Shown here one piece after another: positions 61,232 through 64,000 of a stretch of 64,000 bases of DNA. Position 1 is the stretch's first letter, and each line of letters starts with the position of its first letter. A program made the translations under genes and the position numbers. Below the pieces are notes generated by a model, which saw nothing but the letters and a program-made list of their open reading frames with translations, searched no databases and had not been told where the DNA came from. Source of the stretch: JAYODW01 sp038116745. GTDB lineage: Bacteria; Pseudomonadota; Gammaproteobacteria; Ga0077536. The stretch spans positions 1 through 64,000 of the forward strand of contig JAYODW010000001.1 in NCBI GenBank assembly GCA_038116745.1. Direction: 5' to 3'.

Positions 61232-62914
61232 ATGCTTGAGCGACGGCACTTTCTACAGCTCGCGCTGGCGCTTGGCGCCGGCGGTACGGTGTTTTCAGAC
61301 CCTCGTCGAGCGCTCGCCAGGCAGGCGCTGCAGCTGGATGACCTGCTGAACTTTTCTGACCTGGGGCAGGTGACCCTGTTGCATCTGACAGATCTCCACG
61401 CCCAGCTGCAGCCGGTGTACTTCCGTGAACCGTCGGTCAATATCGGCGTTGGTGAGGTGGCGGGGCTGCCGCCTCACATCACCGGGCGCGCGTTTCTGGA
61501 GCAGTTCAACGTGGATGTCGGCAGTGCGCTTGCGTACGCGCTCAGCAGCGAGGATTTCAGCGCGCTGGCCGCCAGCTACGGACGGGTAGGAGGGGTCGAC
61601 CGTCTGGCCACTGTGATCAAGCGGATCCGCGCCGATCGCCCGGAACAAACGCTGTTGCTGGACGGTGGTGATACCTGGCAGGGCTCGTACACCGCGCTGG
61701 AGACCCGGGGCGGCGATATGGTTCAGGTCATGCAGGCTCTCGGGGTGGATGCCATGACCGCCCACTGGGAGTTTACCTATGGTGAAGCGCGGGTTCAGGA
61801 GCTGATCGAGACACTCGGCTTTCCCTTTCTTGCGAGCAATGTGTTCGACACCGAGTGGGATGAGGCGGTATTTCCTTCCACTGCGTGGTTCGACAGGGGC
61901 GGCGTCAGGATTGCTGTGATCGGTCAGGCTTTCCCTTACACGCCGATAGCCAATCCGCGCTACATGATCCCGAACTGGTCGTTTGGCGTGCGTGAGCAGG
62001 CGCTGCGGGACACCGTGTCCGCAGCCCGGAGCGAAGGTGCCGGGCTGGTGGTGCTGCTCAGTCATAATGGTTTCGACGTCGACCGCAAGCTGGCCTCGCG
62101 AGTTGACGGCATTGACGTGGTGCTGACCGGACATACGCATGATGCGCTGCCAGCCGTGGTGCAGGTCGGAAAGACACTGCTTGTCGCGTCAGGCTCGCAT
62201 GGCAAGTTTCTCTCGCGGCTGGATTTGGATGTCGGCACGGACGGGGTTCGCGACTTCCGCTACCGACTCATCCCCGTGTTTGCGGACGCTATCGAACCCG
62301 ATCGGGAGATGGAGCAACTGGTGGCAGCCATCCGGGCGCCTCACGCAGGGGTAATTGACCGCGTTCTGGGACAGACGGAGTCCCTCTTGTACCGACGCGG
62401 GAACCTCAACGGAACCTTCGATGACGTCATCTGCGCCGCGCTGCTGGAGCGGAGGGATGCGGAGATCGCGCTGTCCCCGGGTTTCCGCTGGGGCGCAAGT
62501 CTGCTGCCGGGCCAGTCGATAACGCTCGATGATGTCTACAACCAGACCGCGATTACCTACCCCGCGACCTATCGCAGCACCATGAAAGGGGCACAGCTCA
62601 AGGCCATCCTTGAGGACGTGGCGGATAACCTGTTCAACCCTGATCCCTACTATCAGCAGGGCGGTGACATGGTGCGGGTCGGCGGGCTCGGGTTCCGGTT
62701 GCGTGCGACTGCGGCCCGCGGGCAGCGGATCGAGGCGCTGACGCGAACCCGGGATGGGGCAATGATAGAAGCGGAAAAAGACTACGTCGTCTCAGGATGG
62801 GCTTCGGTGCAGGAAGGCACCGAGGGGCCGCCGGTTTACGATCTGGTACGCGACTACATCGCCGAGCAGGGCACCATCCGGGTGCAGCCGAATGATGCGG
62901 TGACCATCGCGTGA
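61232..62914 (+). CDS. soxB: Thiosulfohydrolase SoxB
   Basis: Mn-dependent thiosulfohydrolase that releases sulfate from SoxY-bound thiosulfonate. The 560-aa protein starts with a Tat-like signal ('ERRHFLQLALAL'). It carries metallophosphatase motifs: 'TDLHAQ' (Asp54, His56), 'GDTWQG', 'AHWEF', 'LLSHNGFD' and 'LTGHTHDAL'. The last four bases overlap the start of the following HbpS-like gene. No soxC or soxD is present in the window. Confidence 0.96.
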   Translation: MLERRHFLQLALALGAGGTVFSDPRRALARQALQLDDLLNFSDLGQVTLLHLTDLHAQLQPVYFREPSVNIGVGEVAGLPPHITGRAFLEQFNVDVGSALAYALSSEDFSALAASYGRVGGVDRLATVIKRIRADRPEQTLLLDGGDTWQGSYTALETRGGDMVQVMQALGVDAMTAHWEFTYGEARVQELIETLGFPFLASNVFDTEWDEAVFPSTAWFDRGGVRIAVIGQAFPYTPIANPRYMIPNWSFGVREQALRDTVSAARSEGAGLVVLLSHNGFDVDRKLASRVDGIDVVLTGHTHDALPAVVQVGKTLLVASGSHGKFLSRLDLDVGTDGVRDFRYRLIPVFADAIEPDREMEQLVAAIRAPHAGVIDRVLGQTESLLYRRGNLNGTFDDVICAALLERRDAEIALSPGFRWGASLLPGQSITLDDVYNQTAITYPATYRSTMKGAQLKAILEDVADNLFNPDPYYQQGGDMVRVGGLGFRLRATAARGQRIEALTRTRDGAMIEAEKDYVVSGWASVQEGTEGPPVYDLVRDYIAEQGTIRVQPNDAVTIA

Positions 62915-63420
62915 AATGCGGGAGCGCCGCGGGCGTACTGGCCGGTCTGTTTCTGTCAGTCGTTGTGCTCAGCGCTGCGGCAACCGATGACGAGCCGATA
63001 GCACGCAGTGCGAGCCTGAAACCGGCCCTGGCCCTCAAGCTCGCCACGGCCGCGCAGGCGGCCTGCCGTGCGAGAGATTTTCAGGTCTCGGTTGTCGTTG
63101 TCGATCGCGCCGGCCATCCGCAGGCGGCAGTGCGCGATGAGCTCGCGGGATTTTTCACCTGGGACGTCGCACTCGCGAAAGCGCGCACGGCTGCGGCGCT
63201 GCGCCAGGCCACGCTGGCGCTCGCGCAGGCCATGCCGGAGCGCCCTGAACTTGCATCTCTGCAGACCATCGACGGACTGCTCATGCTGGGCGGTGGCGTT
63301 CCTGTGACCTGGGAGGGCAGCACAATTGGTGCTCTCGGGGTATCCGGTGCGCCGACCCAGGAGAGTGACCACGCCTGCGCACAGGACGGGCTGGAGGCGA
63401 TCGCCGACAATCTGTTTTGA
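62911..63420 (+). CDS. HbpS/GlcG-family haem-binding protein
   Basis: A 169-aa exported protein with a signal peptide (1 to about 26) followed by a GlcG/HbpS fold ('LKPALALKLATAAQAACRAR', 'VVVVDRAGHPQAAVRDE', 'LMLGGGVPVTWEGSTIGALGVSGAP'). HbpS relatives bind haem; GlcG-type ones have unclear roles. GTG start overlaps the soxB stop by 4 bp (GTGA), so it is co-translated with soxB. Confidence 0.85.
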   Translation: MKCGSAAGVLAGLFLSVVVLSAAATDDEPIARSASLKPALALKLATAAQAACRARDFQVSVVVVDRAGHPQAAVRDELAGFFTWDVALAKARTAAALRQATLALAQAMPERPELASLQTIDGLLMLGGGVPVTWEGSTIGALGVSGAPTQESDHACAQDGLEAIADNLF

Positions 63421-63421
63421 G

Positions 63422-64000
63422 TTAGCGGGTGCCGTTGTCTTTGGTGAAGCCTTTGAACGGCACCGCGATCCTGCTGAGGTCCTGGATCAGATCCGGCGGT
63501 AGATCCGCCGGCATCTCGTAGCTCGCACTGGCTAGAACCGTGTCAATGAGGCCACCAAAACGGCGGTCCAACGCGTCTTTGATCTGGTCATGGCGGCCGA
63601 TCGCGGTGCATGCATGCAGCAGGCTATCGGGTACGGCCGCGGCCAGATCCTGCCAGCGTCCGGCTTTGGTCATCTGGTTAAGCTCGGGACCGAGCGCACC
63701 ATACCCCTCGGTTTCCAATACCGGCCAGTAGGCAGGGGTCGAAGCGTAAAACCCGATCCGTTGGCGCACCCAGGTCAACATCCGGTCGACGGTTTCGTCA
63801 TCCGGTCCGGTGGCCACGAAGCCGCCACCGCTGATCTCGAACTGCGCGCGCGATCTGCCGCTTTTCGCGAGGCCGCGCTGGAGGGCGGGTAAGACGCTTT
63901 CCTCGCAATAGCGGCGCGTGCAGAAAGGGTGCAGGCGCACACCGTCGGCTACTTCTCCGGCGAGGCTCAGCATGGCTTTTCCAACCGCGGCCAGCGTCAC
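63422..64000 (-). CDS. LLM-class F420-dependent-type oxidoreductase, 3' part (5' end outside window)
   Basis: The C-terminal 192 residues of a luciferase-like oxidoreductase similar to the protein at 26414 ('GEVADGVRLHPFCTRRY', 'VRQRIGFYASTPAYWPVLE', 'AAVPDSLLHACTAIG'). The N-terminal half and true start lie beyond the window edge. It is convergent with the HbpS-like gene, separated by one base. F420 use is inferred from family resemblance. Confidence 0.75.
   Translation of the reverse strand: MTLAAVGKAMLSLAGEVADGVRLHPFCTRRYCEESVLPALQRGLAKSGRSRAQFEISGGGFVATGPDDETVDRMLTWVRQRIGFYASTPAYWPVLETEGYGALGPELNQMTKAGRWQDLAAAVPDSLLHACTAIGRHDQIKDALDRRFGGLIDTVLASASYEMPADLPPDLIQDLSRIAVPFKGFTKDNGTR

Noticed and set aside
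1..64000. CRISPR arrays, IS elements, prophage or tRNA genes
   Set aside because: Spacers are short and carry no array-like repeats, transposase genes, integrase genes or cloverleaf-like sequences that I could recognise by eye.

Overview
The window is GC-rich, gene-dense chromosomal DNA. I read it as coming from a gammaproteobacterium that oxidises reduced sulfur compounds. The host call rests on housekeeping synteny: dnaX(partial)-ybaB-recR-orn-nnr-tsaE-amiB-mutL-miaA-hfq-hflX-hflK-hflC-yjeT-hisZ-purA-pdxH. This is close to the Escherichia coli order from orn/nnr to purA, with hisZ inserted as in many non-enteric gammaproteobacteria. I cannot place the organism below class, and I see no tRNA, rRNA, CRISPR array, IS element or prophage.

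Layout. 1-15750: housekeeping block, all on +. 15741-17305: a napH-napG-like iron-sulfur pair on -. 17460-29967: mixed accessory genes. These are a two-component flavin monooxygenase-type acyl-CoA dehydrogenase homologue, a MoxR/VWA pair, a HAD protein, a multi-PAS histidine kinase with an ANTAR response regulator, a persulfide dioxygenase-rhodanese fusion, an F420-type LLM oxidoreductase, an enoyl-CoA hydratase, an SDR and a repeat protein. 30076-36639: acyl-CoA dehydrogenase, acyl-CoA ligase, two MFS transporters and a VOC protein. 37205-51646: the centrepiece, described below. 51708-57266: GST, a kinase-like phosphotransferase, a FecR-domain protein, a frameshifted outer-membrane beta-barrel gene and a Tat-exported protein of unknown function. 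57500-58936: an FrhB-type iron-sulfur protein. 59124-63420: soxXYZAB plus an HbpS/GlcG-like gene. 63422-64000: the 3' part of a second F420-type LLM oxidoreductase.

The sulfur system. tusA diverges from a long + strand series: two radical SAM lipoate-sulfur insertion enzymes (LipS1/LipS2-like) flanking a GGR-like flavoprotein (LipT-like), a lipoate ligase of the sLpl(AB) type, a glutamine-amidotransferase-fold protein, a VOC protein, dsrE, and the sulfur-oxidising heterodisulfide-reductase-like genes shdrC1-B1-A-hyp-C2-B2. A small unknown gene, the lipoate-binding protein gene lbpA and a YeeE/YedE-type transporter close the series. The downstream sox operon has soxXYZAB but no soxCD in view. 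From established knowledge this predicts periplasmic thiosulfate oxidation that leaves sulfane sulfur on SoxY. That sulfur would be imported (YeeE/YedE), relayed (TusA, DsrE) and oxidised in the cytoplasm by sHdr-LbpA. LbpA lipoate would be built by the dedicated LipS1/S2-sLpl route, with the persulfide dioxygenase as a parallel persulfide outlet.

Most interesting observations. (1) A shared AT-rich motif, core ATATAACTT, recurs in the three promoter regions of the sulfur genes (tusA/lipS1, dsrE-shdr, sox) and looks like a common operator. (2) The amidotransferase-fold protein inside the lipoate cluster has lost its catalytic Cys (Glu in its place) and the Glu of the triad. (3) Small unknown genes are embedded in the shdr operon. 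(4) A beta-barrel gene has a one-base frameshift in an A5 run, downstream of a 24-bp perfect palindrome. (5) A protein carries three 25-residue tandem repeats.
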